Assembly: GCA_948474755.1 (NCBI GenBank) | Contig: CAOLHI010001022.1 | Coordinates: forward strand, 1 to 64,000 | From: Ctenosaura bakeri | Taxonomy: Eukaryota > Chordata > Lepidosauria > Squamata > Iguanidae | DNA: 64,000 nt | Reading direction: 5' to 3' | Part shown: piece after piece, positions 1 to 11,625 of the stretch | How the letters are laid out: every line of letters begins with the position of its first letter | Numbering within the stretch: the first letter of the stretch is position 1 | Program-made: the position numbers and the translations under genes | The notes under the pieces: generated by a model | What the model was told of the DNA's origin: nothing | The model's input: only the letters and a program-made list of their open reading frames with translations | Database searches by the model: none

Positions 1-247
1 GCCTAAGAAGGTCCTATATTTTACATTCCCATTAGTCACACCTCTTTTGGTGCTTAGCTTTATAAGATTACTAGCATATTTACCGGTGTTGTCCGGGGTT
101 TTTATTTTCCTCCTAAGAACTCACCAAACTGTCTTCATTTCCTGTAACGTTGCTCCATATTTCCCAATGCAATGCAATCTGTACTCAGAGTTATTTACAT
201 ACACAATTTGGGTTTCTGAGGGAGTACACTGTCTTCCTCCTTGCTGC

Positions 248-590
248 TAGGCCTCATCTCCATAGCAACCAGCCTATTCTAGTACCTGCAACTTTTCCTC
301 ATAGTCTCCAATCCGATCTATGTTCTCTGGCAACATTGATGTACTGGCTTTTGAGTTTTTTGCTTTCTGTTGAATTTGTGAATTGGCTTTACATTTTTCT
401 GGAAGCATTTTTTGTTTTGAATTTCAACTTTAAGATTCCTCATATATGGAACCCATACAATTCACTGTGTGAGGCGAGAAGACCTTATAACTATGCTGTG
501 TATGTCACTCTAATTTTTCTTACATATGCCTCCCAAAAGTTTTCTGGCATCCTTATTGATGGTAGGCCTCATCTCCATAGCAACCAGCCT
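248..590. repeat. 28-bp direct repeat pair 315 bp apart
   Basis: TAGGCCTCATCTCCATAGCA plus the next eight bases (ACCAGCCT) occur identically at 248-275 and 563-590. The intervening sequence is AT-rich and I see no gene. The right copy adjoins the truncated palindromic element at 596, so the pair may mark a local duplication or deletion. Nothing else was recognised in 1-595. Confidence 0.7.
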
Positions 591-595
591 GACGC

Positions 596-712
596 CCAAG
601 AGCTCTCTGGCTGAGAATTCTAAAGGCCTCTCCCTAAACTGCAAACCCCAGGATTCCATAGGATGTTGAAAGTGGAATAATAGCGCTATAACAATCTAGT
701 GCGGAAATGGCC
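596..712. mobile_element. Palindromic MITE, right half only
   Basis: Right arm of the dominant palindromic family: CTGAGAATTCTAAAGGCC, AAACTGCAAACCCCAGGATT, then TCTAGTGCGGAAATGGCC. The left arm is missing. Confidence 0.8.
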
Positions 713-1135
713 CTAGTCTGGAATTGCTTTATGCCCAAGAAGTTCATGTGGCTCTCTGAATATTTTTGGCCTCCAGCCCCCTTTTGCTCTAGCCAGTGCC
801 TCCAACGGTCAGGAATGGCAGGTATTATAGTGTAACACTGGCAGGGTGGGAAGATTAACAGGTTTACGTCAGTGTCTCTTAAGCTGCCTAATGTGAGGGA
901 TCAACCATTTTTCCCCATTGTGCCTGGGAGTGGTACCATATTTATGCCTATTGGTTACACCTGTCCTTTTTTCCACCCAGAAACTCACAGGGGACTGGCA
1001 GACAATGGCTCATGGATCAACACTGGTCCACATATCTCCACTTTGAGTAGCCTTAGTCTGCATAACACTACCCAGAGCAGGAGCAGGGAAAGTGCAACCC
1101 TGTTGTAAGTAGGTAAGTAGGAACGCAATGACGGG
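713..1135. other. No feature recognised
   Basis: Unique-looking sequence without a supportable gene, RNA or repeat. Confidence 0.5.
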
Positions 1136-1146
1136 TTCCAGAGAAT

Positions 1147-1326
1147 GTAAAGACCGGAATTTTCTGGTCTTTACTTAGCGCGATGGAGGACCATTTGGGG
1201 GCAGGTTGGATTGGACTGAGGTGCGGAACTAAGTTAAATAATCCGCACCTAGTCCTATCCAAGGTGCGGATGACCTCCGTGCCAGGACGCTTAGGCCCGT
1301 TTTAACTGTCTCATGCGGAAAGGGCC
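1147..1326. repeat. Cluster of inverted repeats ending in a transposon-like terminus
   Basis: GTAAAGACC/GGTCTTTAC form perfect arms at 1147-1174. A longer near-perfect palindrome (GGATTGGACTGAGGTGCGGA against TCCGCACCTAGTCCTATCC) spans 1208-1260. The right edge TGCGGAAAGGGCC at 1314-1326 matches the ends of the GGCC-terminated elements elsewhere. The matching left end was not found, so this is probably a rearranged or truncated member. Confidence 0.5.
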
Positions 1327-1741
1327 ATGGACTGCAGCCCACATAAAGCTCACATGGAACACAAATTCATGGTTTGGAATTTAAATTCTAAAGCAAGGGT
1401 GTATGGAGTATGGCCTATGGGCTGCATGGAGCTTCTGGACTCCACCTTTGCAGCCCTTAAAGCCCAAGATCCCCAAGATCCCAAGATCCCAATTTTTTTT
1501 TTTAAAAAAAGGTACAATTTTCAGGCATTTTTCATGCAAAAATTGTGTAGAGAGGCCTCAAAAACACTCTTAGCACCACAGAGAAAGGCTCTGAGCAACC
1601 CTTAGCACCCCCAAATACCTCTACAGTATGTTCCCTATAACTACGTGACTGGTATCTATGCTATCACTTACCTGCAATCTGTTCCAGGGTTATGACTGCT
1701 GCCACCAGCTAGCATCCTTGCGCTGCCCAGCCAGGCTGAGA

Positions 1742-1992
1742 GGTGCATGGTGAGGCACAGCTGGACTTCCCATGCCTCTCTCAGCCATGGAGGGAGATGG
1801 ACACTCCTTCCTTTGCCAAGAGAGGCATGGGAAGCCCAGCTCTGTGAAATCATGTGTCTCGCTCAGTCAAAGAAGCAGATGAACACTCTTCCTTTCCTGA
1901 GAGAGCCAGGAAGCCCAGCTCCACAAAACCACACACCTCTCTTGGCTGAAAAAGGAGATAGACATACCTTCTTTGGCTGAGAGAGGCACATG
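1742..1992. repeat. Imperfect minisatellite, period about 80 bp, about three units
   Basis: Each unit contains a version of GAGAGAGGCATGGGAAGCCCAGCT, with the GAAGCCCAGCTC core at 1831 and 1911, and CTCTCTTGGCTG-type segments recurring about every 80 bp. Short overlapping open frames on both strands here are by-products of the repeat. No gene was seen in 1327-1741 or 1993-3060. Confidence 0.7.
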
Positions 1993-3061
1993 GTTCCAAG
2001 CAGCCAGGCCTCCAACTGGATTTGTCTCCCAGGGAGGGGGCTGCTTGCCAAGCCCAACCAGGAAAGCAAGCAGGCAGGAAGGAGGAACCAGGCAGTGGAG
2101 CTTTATCCCCCTGGCTTCGACCAGCCTGTGGGGCCAAATATAGCACTTGGTATTATCCCCATTTTTCACCATCTGCATTAAGTCTGGGAACATATCCCTC
2201 ATGGATTTGGGGGACCTATTGTATTTTCATCAGAGTCCTTCTCAAAATGGCAACAGAATGTGACACAAAACTTCTGGCCGCCATTTTGAGAAGAACAATG
2301 AAGATAAAGGTATTTGGGAGAATTGTTGGAAGAGTGACCCATGGGGAGTTGAACAGGAGAAAATTGGCTTCTGGTCTCTGGGTAGTTGCCTACCTCTGCT
2401 CTAAAGTATAGTTAAAACAGACAACAGTCTGTCATTATGTTCTGAAGTAAGTCATTATAAAACATGTCTTTCTTTTTCCCCTGACACATAATTAAGGCAA
2501 TCCAGGCAGATATAAATGTTTGTAATGATTTACAGGCGAATACTGTAGAAACTACTGCCGCAAGTGGAAGAGCATCCTCCATCTTAAGGATCTGGATGAT
2601 GAACTGGAGGTTGATGCCATTAGAACTGTCAGTCATTCATCAACCCTGTTCTGTGTCTCCCAGGCATACATTTCCCCAGTGCCTTCAGCCCATAAAAGCA
2701 GAGCTGATCTTTGGAGGCCTGAATACTAAATGTGTTGTAAGATAGACTGGATGGTAAACTCTGAGTGCTGCCGACTGGCGATTGCATTGTGCTCCTAAAA
2801 ATCACTGAAGAGGTATTATCTCCCCCATCTTCAAGTTGTGATACAGTAGATCTAGATCTGTCACTTCCTAGATGTTACTAAATTTCAGCTCCCATAATCC
2901 ATTCCCATATTCAGATGGGTTGGGGCTGATAGGAATTCAAGTCAAGTTCAAGGCTGGAAGGAGGAGTTATTTATTTCAAGGCTCTGAAATTACTAGTTGG
3001 TGGCTTTTGAACATACAGGCCTCCTAATACAGGTATGAGGAAACACTGACAGGAATGTTTG

Positions 3062-3415
3062 ATATGTTTGACCCTCCAATTGTCCTGATTTAGGAGGGAC
3101 AGTCCCAATTAATCCTCAATAATCTCTCTACTCCTCTCTCACACACACCCTTTGTTGCCAGTTTACTTCTACTGCTGCAAACTGAGTTCAGAGTGCAAAA
3201 GTAGTTTGCACTCAGTTAACTCCACAGAGGGGAGAGAAGAAAAGAGAGCATAATCTTGCCCTTCCCAGCTGGCTCAGGCAAAAGCAAACTGCCGCAGCCT
3301 CCCCCAGATTGTTCTTTTTCTTCTTGACAGCACTGTAGTGTTGCTTGGTCACACGTGTCCAGGTTGTCATCTGTGAATGTTGGAGGTTATGTGATAGAGG
3401 TGCTCCAGAAGATGT
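3062..3415 (+). repeat. Dispersed repeat family A, copy 1
   Basis: Starts CCCTCCAATTGTCCTGATTT and includes AATCTTGCCCTTCCCAGCTGG and TGTTGCTTGGTCACACGTGT. The same order of blocks recurs at 49392-49760 and, inverted, at 63226-63560, so it is an interspersed element. Its class is not clear; no coding remnant is seen. Confidence 0.65.
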
Positions 3416-4448
3416 TTCTTTCTTGTTTGTTTGTTCTTACCATTTTAATATTAACTGCTGAGTTGATATCTGAAGTCATAGTCATTTTGTTACCACTTGC
3501 AATGTCTTATGTGTCTGCCAGCTGCTATACTCAATATTAAAACATTAAACTAAGATTATGGAGACCCAAATTCAAACCTTTGCTCAACTGAGAAGCTCAG
3601 CTGGAGGAACCATATATGTCGTATAATAGCAATAGGAAGAACTCAAAGTTCATTGGAGTATATAAATACCATATGTAAACAGGATTAAAAAGCTCTGGAT
3701 TCTTAATCTCTCTTGCATAACTAAGAAATCAGACAGTATGTGTGTTCTCCAATGGCTGCTCTTCAGACAAAGTTGTTTTATCACTTGAGTTCTTCTTAAT
3801 TATGTCAGCTTCTACAAACTGTGGAGGCATATTTCCCAGATTCCTACAAGTGTTCATTCACAGACAGCTAACATTGCTCTCATAGCCACAAAAACTTTCA
3901 TTTAAACAGTGTTTTGGCCTTAATTAGAGCATTTTCCAGTCTACAGCTCTTACAGAAACAAGACCAAATAGAAGGCACCATTCTCTTGAGTCAAAACAGG
4001 TGATTTTATTTATATAGCCTGTTTTAGCTGCAGTTCTGCTCTAAGAACTAAAGTGTCTATTGAGAGTCAGCTGAGAGTAAAAGCATCAGCTGAGCAAAGA
4101 GAGAGGTCCAGATTACATTGCGTAGTTACCTGACTGACATGTTGTGGCAGAACTGCATGCGAGGGAGGATGACAATTACAGCCTTTCTGTTTCTCTACTT
4201 GGAGGGAGGAGACTCAGGTACCTTCCAAAACAGGAAATTAGGCTAAATGCCTCTTCTGGCTTTGTTGCCCTGTTTCCAAGAGTAAAAATAAAATAACACA
4301 GTTCAGAGTGAACCTGTTTAGAAAAGTCTGCTGATTCTCCCTGCCTGCAATTAACAGGGCACAATTACCTCTTTGTTTTTGATTCTCAGTTTTGGTTTTG
4401 CACTTTCATATAGTATTCTGCTGCAATAGCTAATTTTGAGAATAAATA

Positions 4449-4614
4449 CCATATTTGCTGGCAGATAAGACATACCAGTGTATAAGACGCACCCCATTTA
4501 TACACTGGCAATATGATTTGTCAGTATATAAGACACACCAGTGAATAAGATGCACCCCATTTTCAAGCAGTATTTTTTGGGGGGAAAGTGAGTCTTATAT
4601 GCCAGCAAATACAG
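4449..4614. mobile_element. Tc1/mariner-type MITE with TA duplication
   Basis: Ends CCATATTTGCTGGCAGATAAGA and (reverse complement) CTGTATTTGCTGGCATATAAG form inverted repeats, flanked by TA at 4447-4448 and 4615-4616. The interior has repeats of TATAAGACGCACC. About 166 bp, no coding capacity. Confidence 0.7.
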
Positions 4615-5641
4615 TATTCAGAACTAATTCAATTAAGTGGTAATCAAATGGGACAAGGAAACTCGGTAACAGTAGTTTGAAGGAAGAAGAACAAGTCTAT
4701 AACAAAGAATTCTCAGCTCCCAGAAATCTTTCAATGGAACCCCCAGGAAATGAAGTGGCACTTAACGTTTGGCATCCTCTTAAAGGCACACAAAGGTGTC
4801 TACACACATGTATGTCTATTTTTTTTAAAATAGCTGAATAGATTGGTGTTCCCTATCTCCCTCCATGCTGACCAATGTGCCCCCTCATATCTATCATAAA
4901 CTCACTGAAGGTCCCCTCCACAGCCATTCTGTGCCTGATGGAGAGCAAGGGAATGAAGTGATGGAAGGATCTGGCCATGTCCCTGCAACCAGATGCAAAA
5001 AGAGCTGCTGAGACCTCCAAAGGATCAGGACATACCTCAACAGATTATGTCTTCATGTCATTTCCAGCTATGAGGGGGACTTCAGCAGCTGTACAGTAGG
5101 TCAACAGGATGATGAATGGATCGACATAGCATAATATCACATTTAGAACTACCATACTACACTAAGCCATGCAGGATCATGGCCAATATGTGTGTGCAGT
5201 GTAGATAAATCTATAGAAGCCAAACATAAATTAGAATGAGGTCAAATAAATACTCTTAATTTCTTTAATCTGTATCCTGTCTTTCTCCCAGAATTAGAAT
5301 TCCAATCTCAAAACCTGTGTACAAACGTTAAGTGTGTATTCAGACATCAGTGCCATAAATCTGTCATCTTCCTCTTGATCTACTTCTGCTCCCAGCTGTG
5401 TATGGTGAGACTCTAGCCTGTAGTCCAAACTCTTCAACTTTTCCTTCCCTTCAAAACCCATCTTCATTTCTTTTCTTTTCTTTTTTTTGTATGAGTTTTG
5501 ACTCATGAGTTTCTCTTATGTTGTGTACAAAGGTTCGTCTCCAGATCTTGAGATAAGTTTCTTGATTTTGCACTAAATTGAGAGGGATATGAGCAGCCTC
5601 CTACACTCATAGAATCTTTAACCTCTAGGAAGAAAAGACTA

Positions 5642-6123
5642 CAGTCAGTCCTCTATGTTCATGGTTGTTAGGGCTGCAGGACCCCTGTGAAAGTGGAAAA
5701 ACTGCAGGTATGTCTAGGCCCCTCCTTGCTTGGGTGTATTGGGGGGCATCAGGAGAGGGTTTGTGGTGCCAGGCAGTGGCTGGTGGTGATGGAGGAGGAG
5801 GAGGACATTTTTAAAGGGCTGTGCAGCCTGATTGGAGTTGCCAAGAAGGAAGGTTCCTACAGGAAAGAAGCTCTTGGACCTGTGCTTGCAAGAGACCTGT
5901 TCTGTGTTGGCTAGAGGTCAGTCCACTGTGTTGTTTTCGGTTGTTAATAGGTTGTTATCTGTCTCTTTCTCAAGTCCTGGTCGTTTTGCTGTGCAGTGTG
6001 CTGGGCAAATCTGATGTTGTGCCCTTGCTCACTTTTTCTGTGTATGCAGTGTTTATACAAATATCAAATTTGCAAATAATCAAATCTATTAAAGCTGAAC
6101 CTGTGAATGTTGAGGGCTAACTG
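5642..6123. mobile_element. Tigger-like non-autonomous transposon, copy 1
   Basis: Inverted termini CAGTCAGTCCTC / CAGTTAGCCCTC flanked by TA at 5640-5641 and 6124-6125. It shares internal blocks GGGGCATCAGGAGAGGGTTT and CCAAGAAGGAAGGTTCCT with the copy at 8348-8800. The open frames across it are incidental. Confidence 0.75.
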
Positions 6124-6608
6124 TACATTCCTTTTAGAAGTTTAATCAAAGCAAGCGGAACACACAGAAAAGTGTTCAAATGTTGACTTGTACAAAGGAA
6201 GGGTAAGAACTATGAATAGGTGTATAGCTACATACCAACTGTCCCTGCCACTTTAGCCCATGGGAAAAGGAGGCATTCCAGAGGTAAAAGTTCTTATGGT
6301 CCTTGAACATAATGGGGATTGTTTGTAAGGATTAAATTATAAATCTGGAAGTGTTTCCTCCAACTTTATGTTACGGCTCAAAAATGTGACATAAAAGAAA
6401 TAAGGGTTAACCTCACACCTTGGTCCACAACACTGAACATTTTAACTGTTAAAAATGTTTACTGAATTGGCAGCATAAGGAAAAATGTAGCACATTTCAA
6501 AAAGCTGAATATTGTATTGTCAACATTGGCTGGTCTTAATAAAATGTGATTTGTTGATATAACTGCAGCATTCTTCTTCTGAGTTAGGGCTCCATTGGCA
6601 AAGCCAAG

Positions 6609-6786
6609 GGCCTTTCCACACTACCCTGTTAATAGTGCTATTATTCCACTTTCAACATCCTATGGAATCCTGGGATTTGCAGTTAGCTAGAGAGCTCTTT
6701 GTTCTCAGTAAACTACAAACCCCAGAATTCCACAGAATGTTAAAAGTGGAATAATAGCACTACTAACAGTGTAGTGCAGAAAGACC
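6609..6786. mobile_element. Palindromic MITE copy, older
   Basis: Recognisable arms GGCCTTTCCACACTACCCTG and GTGTAGTGCAGAAAGACC around TTCCACTTTCAACATCC and its complement. The CpG positions have decayed to TG/CA. Confidence 0.8.
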
Positions 6787-7790
6787 TCAAGAAAATCTAC
6801 TAAACTCACATTTGTACACTTTTCAAAGGATAAATTCAGTTGCTTTGCTTTTTTAGAGCTCAGATCAACAAGCATGGAACACTCCATATTGAAAGCAAAA
6901 TAAGACTCAAAGCAGGTATGTAGATATAGTCAGTCCTTCTTCGATTCATCCTAAATACACTGACTAGTAACACAAAAGTAAGCAACATCCAAAGAGTAAA
7001 AAGTCTAAAGCAAAAGGCTTCTCCCCAACAATTTTTGTTGGGGGGGGGGGATGGCAGGTGGGTTTAAAAACAGGAAGAAAAGGAGTCAACAAAAGAACAG
7101 AATTCCTGTGGAGAGGAAGTATGTGGCTTAACTTAGCTTCCCACAGAAAGAAAGTTATGAGGTTTGTGCTGCCGTATAATTTCATCCTTCAGATTCAAAA
7201 TTATAGTAGCTGTGCAGAGATTCCATAGTCTGTGGGTTGTGAGTTGAGAGTGAAAGAAATCCAGCTAGGAACTCTGCAGATAATGTTTATAGTATTTAGA
7301 GAAAACTAGTTTGACTCTCCTAGTGAAGCTCATTGCGGACACATGAAGTCTAAGTGCAGCATGCAGTGTCCACTGAATCCCAGAAATAATTGATTGCAGT
7401 GGAAATTATCATTTTGATAATTCTGTAGGATCCTGAGCCCTTGCAAATATTGTGTTTTAGTATTACATTTACATTTAATTTAAACTTAATTCAGTTTAGT
7501 GTCATTTCCAAACAGATGGGTTAGCACAACACATCTCTTCTGAAACGATACCAAAATAGAGCAATCACAGCTCAGTGGTGGTGAACATTCTTTGCTTGCA
7601 GAAAGTCTCAGATTCAATCTTCAGCTGTTTCAGTCCAAAATCAGGATCAAGTGGCTGGTGATCCGAGAGGTGTATGCCAGAGAGTTACTGTTAGATGGAG
7701 TAGACAACACTGTTGATTCTAGCCAACCTACTAAAAGGCAGCTTTCTGTGTTGTTAAAACATAAGTTTCAATCAGCCCTATAAAGCTGTA

Positions 7791-7978
7791 CAGTTGGCCT
7801 CCCATATCTGCAGATTCTGTATCCATGGATGCAACCAACTATGGCTTGAAAACATTAAAAAAAAATCCAAAAAGCAAACTTTGATTTTGCCATTTTACAT
7901 ACGGGATGCTATTTTATTAATTTTGGAATCCATGGGGGGTTGTGGAACCAAACTCTAGCAGACAGCAAGGGCCCACTG
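7791..7978. mobile_element. Tigger-like MITE (CAGTTGGCC ends)
   Basis: Begins CAGTTGGCCTCCCATATCTG after TA 7789-7790 and ends AAGGGCCCACTG, with the right TA mutated to CA. Homologous to the element at 56100-56435 through ATCCAAAAAGCAAACTTTGA and GGAACCAAACTC. Confidence 0.7.
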
Positions 7979-8347
7979 CATATTTTCTGGAGTAGACAAT
8001 ATAGGAACATCTTTTCTTACAGTGAGTGAAGGTGACAAGGAACTTAGATTGCAATCACATGAGGGCACACTATGATCTCCCATATCAGAATATGGCAGAT
8101 GGGCATAATTTTGAGGCTAGAATGGGCAAGAGGTGACTCTCCAGATGCTGCAGCTTCCTCAGTTTGACACAAGACATGAGGGAGCTGCATTCCAGCAGCA
8201 TCTGGAGGGCCACACATTCCCAATTCATTCAAGTTTTGGAAGTATTCACACAGAAAATTAAGTGCTTTCAGTTCTGTGCTGTAGCGTACACCTTCTCTTG
8301 TTGCAGCCCCATTATCTGACCTGTACAGTCCTCAACTCCCTGAAATA

Positions 8348-8800
8348 CAGTTTGCCCTCCACATTTGCTAGGGTTAGGGGTATACGACCCCCAATAAAGT
8401 GGAAAAACCAGATACCAAAATATGTGTGTGTGGGAAGGGAGCTGAGGTATGGTGGGGAGAATGGGCACCCATAGTCCAAACCAAATCAGGGAAAGGAGAA
8501 GGAAAAGAGGTGAGCTAGCATGATGGTCCTATTCTTTCTCTCTGTATCTTCTTCTTTAGGTGTGTGGGGCATCAGGAGAGGGTTCGTGGGGCTAAGGAAT
8601 CTGGCTGTGAGTCATCCTTAGCTGGCCAGGCAGTGGCTGGTGGAGGATCAGAGGTGGGTTATTAAAGGGCTCTGTGGCCTGATCAGAGCCACCAAGAAGG
8701 AAGGTTCCTCTGGAAAAGAAGCACTTGGAGGTGGGATTGGAGAAACTCAGAAATAATGAAATCTGTGAAAGCGCAACAGACAAATGTAGAGGGCCAACTG
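8348..8800. mobile_element. Tigger-like non-autonomous transposon, copy 2
   Basis: Ends CAGTTTGCCCTCCACATTTG and (reverse complement) CAGTTGGCCCTCTACATTTG, with TA at 8346-8347 and 8801-8802. Same internal blocks as the copy at 5642. No transposase remnant. The stretch 8803-9495 shows nothing recognisable. Confidence 0.75.
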
Positions 8801-9495
8801 TAATTAAAAAAGGGACTGAAGTAGGCAGTTACAATATGCTCCTATTCTGCTGGTCCAATTTTAATTCCCTCCCTGATCAGCACTCAGTATTCCTCTGTAG
8901 CTGCCTGGCCTGGAAGCCAGCAGCAAAGATCTCCCACATCTCCACCACTCTGAGGCACTGCTGGAAATGCAACTTTCGTCTCCCTGGGGCAGCGCTTCCA
9001 TGACAATTTCATACCTGGGTGGTAGCCATGGTCCCCCAACACCTTGTTTACCTATGAGGAGATACAGTTGTAGGAGACTGGAAGAAGGGTAGAGGAAAGC
9101 CCCATTAGAGTGGTGTGGGAAGCTCCAATTTCTGCCTACTGTCTTGATACCTTTGCTCTTGAAGCAACCAGAAAAGCTCTGTGCTGGGACCTGGCAGTGC
9201 TACCTTCTCTGTTTAGCTTTTATAAGAAACACTGGATAGCTGAAAGTTTGTAACACCTGCTCCTTTGGTTAGCTGCTGCCTTTTTCTCTGACTCATTTCC
9301 TGTTGTTTAATGGGAGTCCCTAAGGCAGCCAATGATAAACATAGGCCTCAGTCACTGCCATGCATGGCACTTTAGAAAATAAGAAAACCATCAGGTAAAT
9401 CCTTTGATTTGCCTGAAGGTGTATTCTTTGGGTAACAGAGTACTTTTGTAATGAAAGAGACAAATGGCAAAGGAAACAGGGCAGTAGGAGACCGA

Positions 9496-9697
9496 GGCCA
9501 TTTCTACACTACATTGTTATAGTGCTATTATTCCACTTTTAACATCCAATGGAATCCTAGGGTTTGCAGTTTAGGGAGAGGCATTTAGAATTCTCAGCCA
9601 GAGAGCTCTTTGGCCTCACTAAACTACAAGCCCCAGAATTCCATAGGACGTTAAAAGTGGAATAATAGCACTTTAACAGTGTACGGTGGAAATGGCC
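9496..9697. mobile_element. Palindromic MITE copy, nearly full length
   Basis: 202 bp with arms starting GGCCATTTCTACACTACATT. The centre contains the full loop segment TTAGAATTCTCAGCCAGAGA and CTCTTTGGCCTC. Flanks CGA/TGA fit a 3-bp duplication with one mutation. Confidence 0.85.
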
Positions 9698-9800
9698 TGA
9701 AAGTCCATTAGCTTCAGTATTATCTCAATGCGGGTTATTGCAAGTTGTTTCTTAAAGGAAGGTGACAGTTGTAGCAAGACCATAAGAAGATGGAAACCCA

Positions 9801-10282
9801 GGCCCTTTTCGCATTGAGGCTTCTCGCGCGAGCGGGAGGGCGGCTCGCGCGAGAAGTCTCCTCCGGGAGGCTGCCGTTTCCCCCTCGTTCCTTCCGCAGG
9901 CGAAGGAACGAGGGGGAAGCGGCAGCCTCCCGGAGGAGCCTTCTCACACGAGCTGCCCTCCCCCCGCGCGAAGCAGGAGGCTGTCGCGTCCGTCACGCTA
10001 GCGCCCTGCCCCGCCCCTTCCTTCCACAGGGGTGGAGGGAAGGAAGCACGACCCGGCCGCCTCCCCGACACTCCGCACAGGAGGTAAGTGTGTGTGGGCG
10101 CCGGGAGCGTTGCGCGAGCTCGGGTGATTTTCGCTTTGAGGCAAAAATCAAAAAACCCGTGATCGCGCCGCTGCAGCACCGTGAGCGCAGCGGAAGTGGG
10201 AGTGTGTCGTGCAGAGCGACGCTCCCACTCCCGCGAGGCTCACAGGGCTGTCATGCGACAGAAAGCCCGTGCGAAAAGGGCC
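9801..10282. mobile_element. Long GGCC-terminated element, GC-rich
   Basis: 482 bp bounded by GGCCCTTTTCGCA and TGCGAAAAGGGCC with CCA duplicated at 9798-9800 and 10283-10285. Inside is an extended inverted repeat around 9820-9960 (GGGAGGCTGCCGTTTCCCCC and its complement). The open frames of 168-171 codons on both strands are due to GC-rich palindromic sequence. Confidence 0.75.
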
Positions 10283-10289
10283 CCAGTCT

Positions 10290-11500
10290 CAGTCCTTGGG
10301 ATTAAAAAAGAAAACTCCTTTCTTAGCAAGGGCTCCTGTGATAGTGAGAATCAAAAACTTGTAACAAAAGCAGTATCTGCCATGCAGTCATTAAACACAT
10401 GAGGTTGTCTATCCAGGAAACAATAATGTGAACTATGCAAACAGACGTGAGTGTAATTAGAGTGTGCCATGTTGATTGTCATCATCACCAGAATGTGTGT
10501 AACCACAAACATTTTTGGAACTCATCTTTATAACCTTACAGTACCTTTTCTCTGAATTTAACCATTATTATACTGTCCTAGTTTCTTATAACTTTTCCCA
10601 CATTATTTCTTTCCCAGAGGAAGATACAGCTTCAGGTCAGATGTCTTTCTTCTAACACACTTTTTCATTCAGCTTCTCCATGACTGACTATCTTTTCCTA
10701 TTTCTGAGAATCAATCTAAGCACCTCCTCTTTTGAAAGATGCCTCCTGAATTGCCTACCAAAAGCCCTGGAGGGCACCCAATGGTGTTATTGGTGTTTGG
10801 ACAGAAAGAAAAAAAAATCAAACTTTTAATTAGTCATAACAAAGAGTATCTTTTAATGACTTCCACTGAAGAGAGAAAAGAACTCCAGTTAGCTCTCACT
10901 ATACAAAAAAAGGTGTCTGCAGTGCCATGAAAGCATAATTTACAAGTATCTGAACTTGAGAATGGAAAGGAGGGCAGTGAACACATTCAATCATTACAAA
11001 AGGAGCAATGACAAAGCATGGAATGGCATCAGATGGAATGAAGAAATGAAAGGTGGGAGGAAGTAAAAAATTATAATTTTATACATACACACACATATAT
11101 AAAACCTTCATTTTTTTCAATCTAGACTGATGTTGTTTAAAAACTGTATTATTTTAGTATCTTTTTTTAGCAGCAAGCTTCCTCTAACCAGCTCCCATTT
11201 AATTATTTGTGTCACCTTTGTTTTTAGTGCAAATATCACAGGCCTGTATGACAAAGAAAGGAATGAGTAGATGGCAACTCAGCCAAGCTTCTCTGTCATC
11301 AGAAGATCTGTGTGAGTAACCAGAAGTAGGGCTCCAATTAAGTTATTTTAAATAAATGTTTTGATGAATTATTTTATTCCAGGTTAAGGGAGAAAAAGAG
11401 AAAAAAAACATTTTGTGTGTGGAAGAAAAATGTAATGATCTTTACAGATCTAAACAAGTTGTTGTGGAACAAATTAGGTAATATGCAAAGGATCTGATTT
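10290..11500. other. No feature recognised
   Basis: AT-rich sequence without a supportable gene, RNA or named repeat. Several A-tracts only. Confidence 0.4.
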
Positions 11501-11504
11501 TCAA

Positions 11505-11625
11505 GCATCTGATAAAGCAGACCCAAGTCTACAAAAGCTTTTGCTACCAACTTCTTTTTCTCAGTTTCAAAGGTGCTACAAGATCCTTTTGCATACTGAT
11601 CCAGACTAACACAACTAAGTCTTTA
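11505..11625 (+). repeat. Amniote dispersed repeat end (SINE-like)
   Basis: Contains CATCTGATAAAGCAGACCCA, CAAAAGCTTTTGCTA, CAAAGGTGCTACAAGATCC and CAGACTAACACAACTA, the characteristic order of a repeat common in reptile genomes. A shorter inverted piece is at 19786-19826. 11626-12608 shows nothing else recognisable. Confidence 0.5.

Noticed and set aside
9673..10305. Overlapping 168-171-codon frames on both strands
   Set aside because: They fall entirely within a GC-rich palindromic transposon with a 3-bp target duplication.
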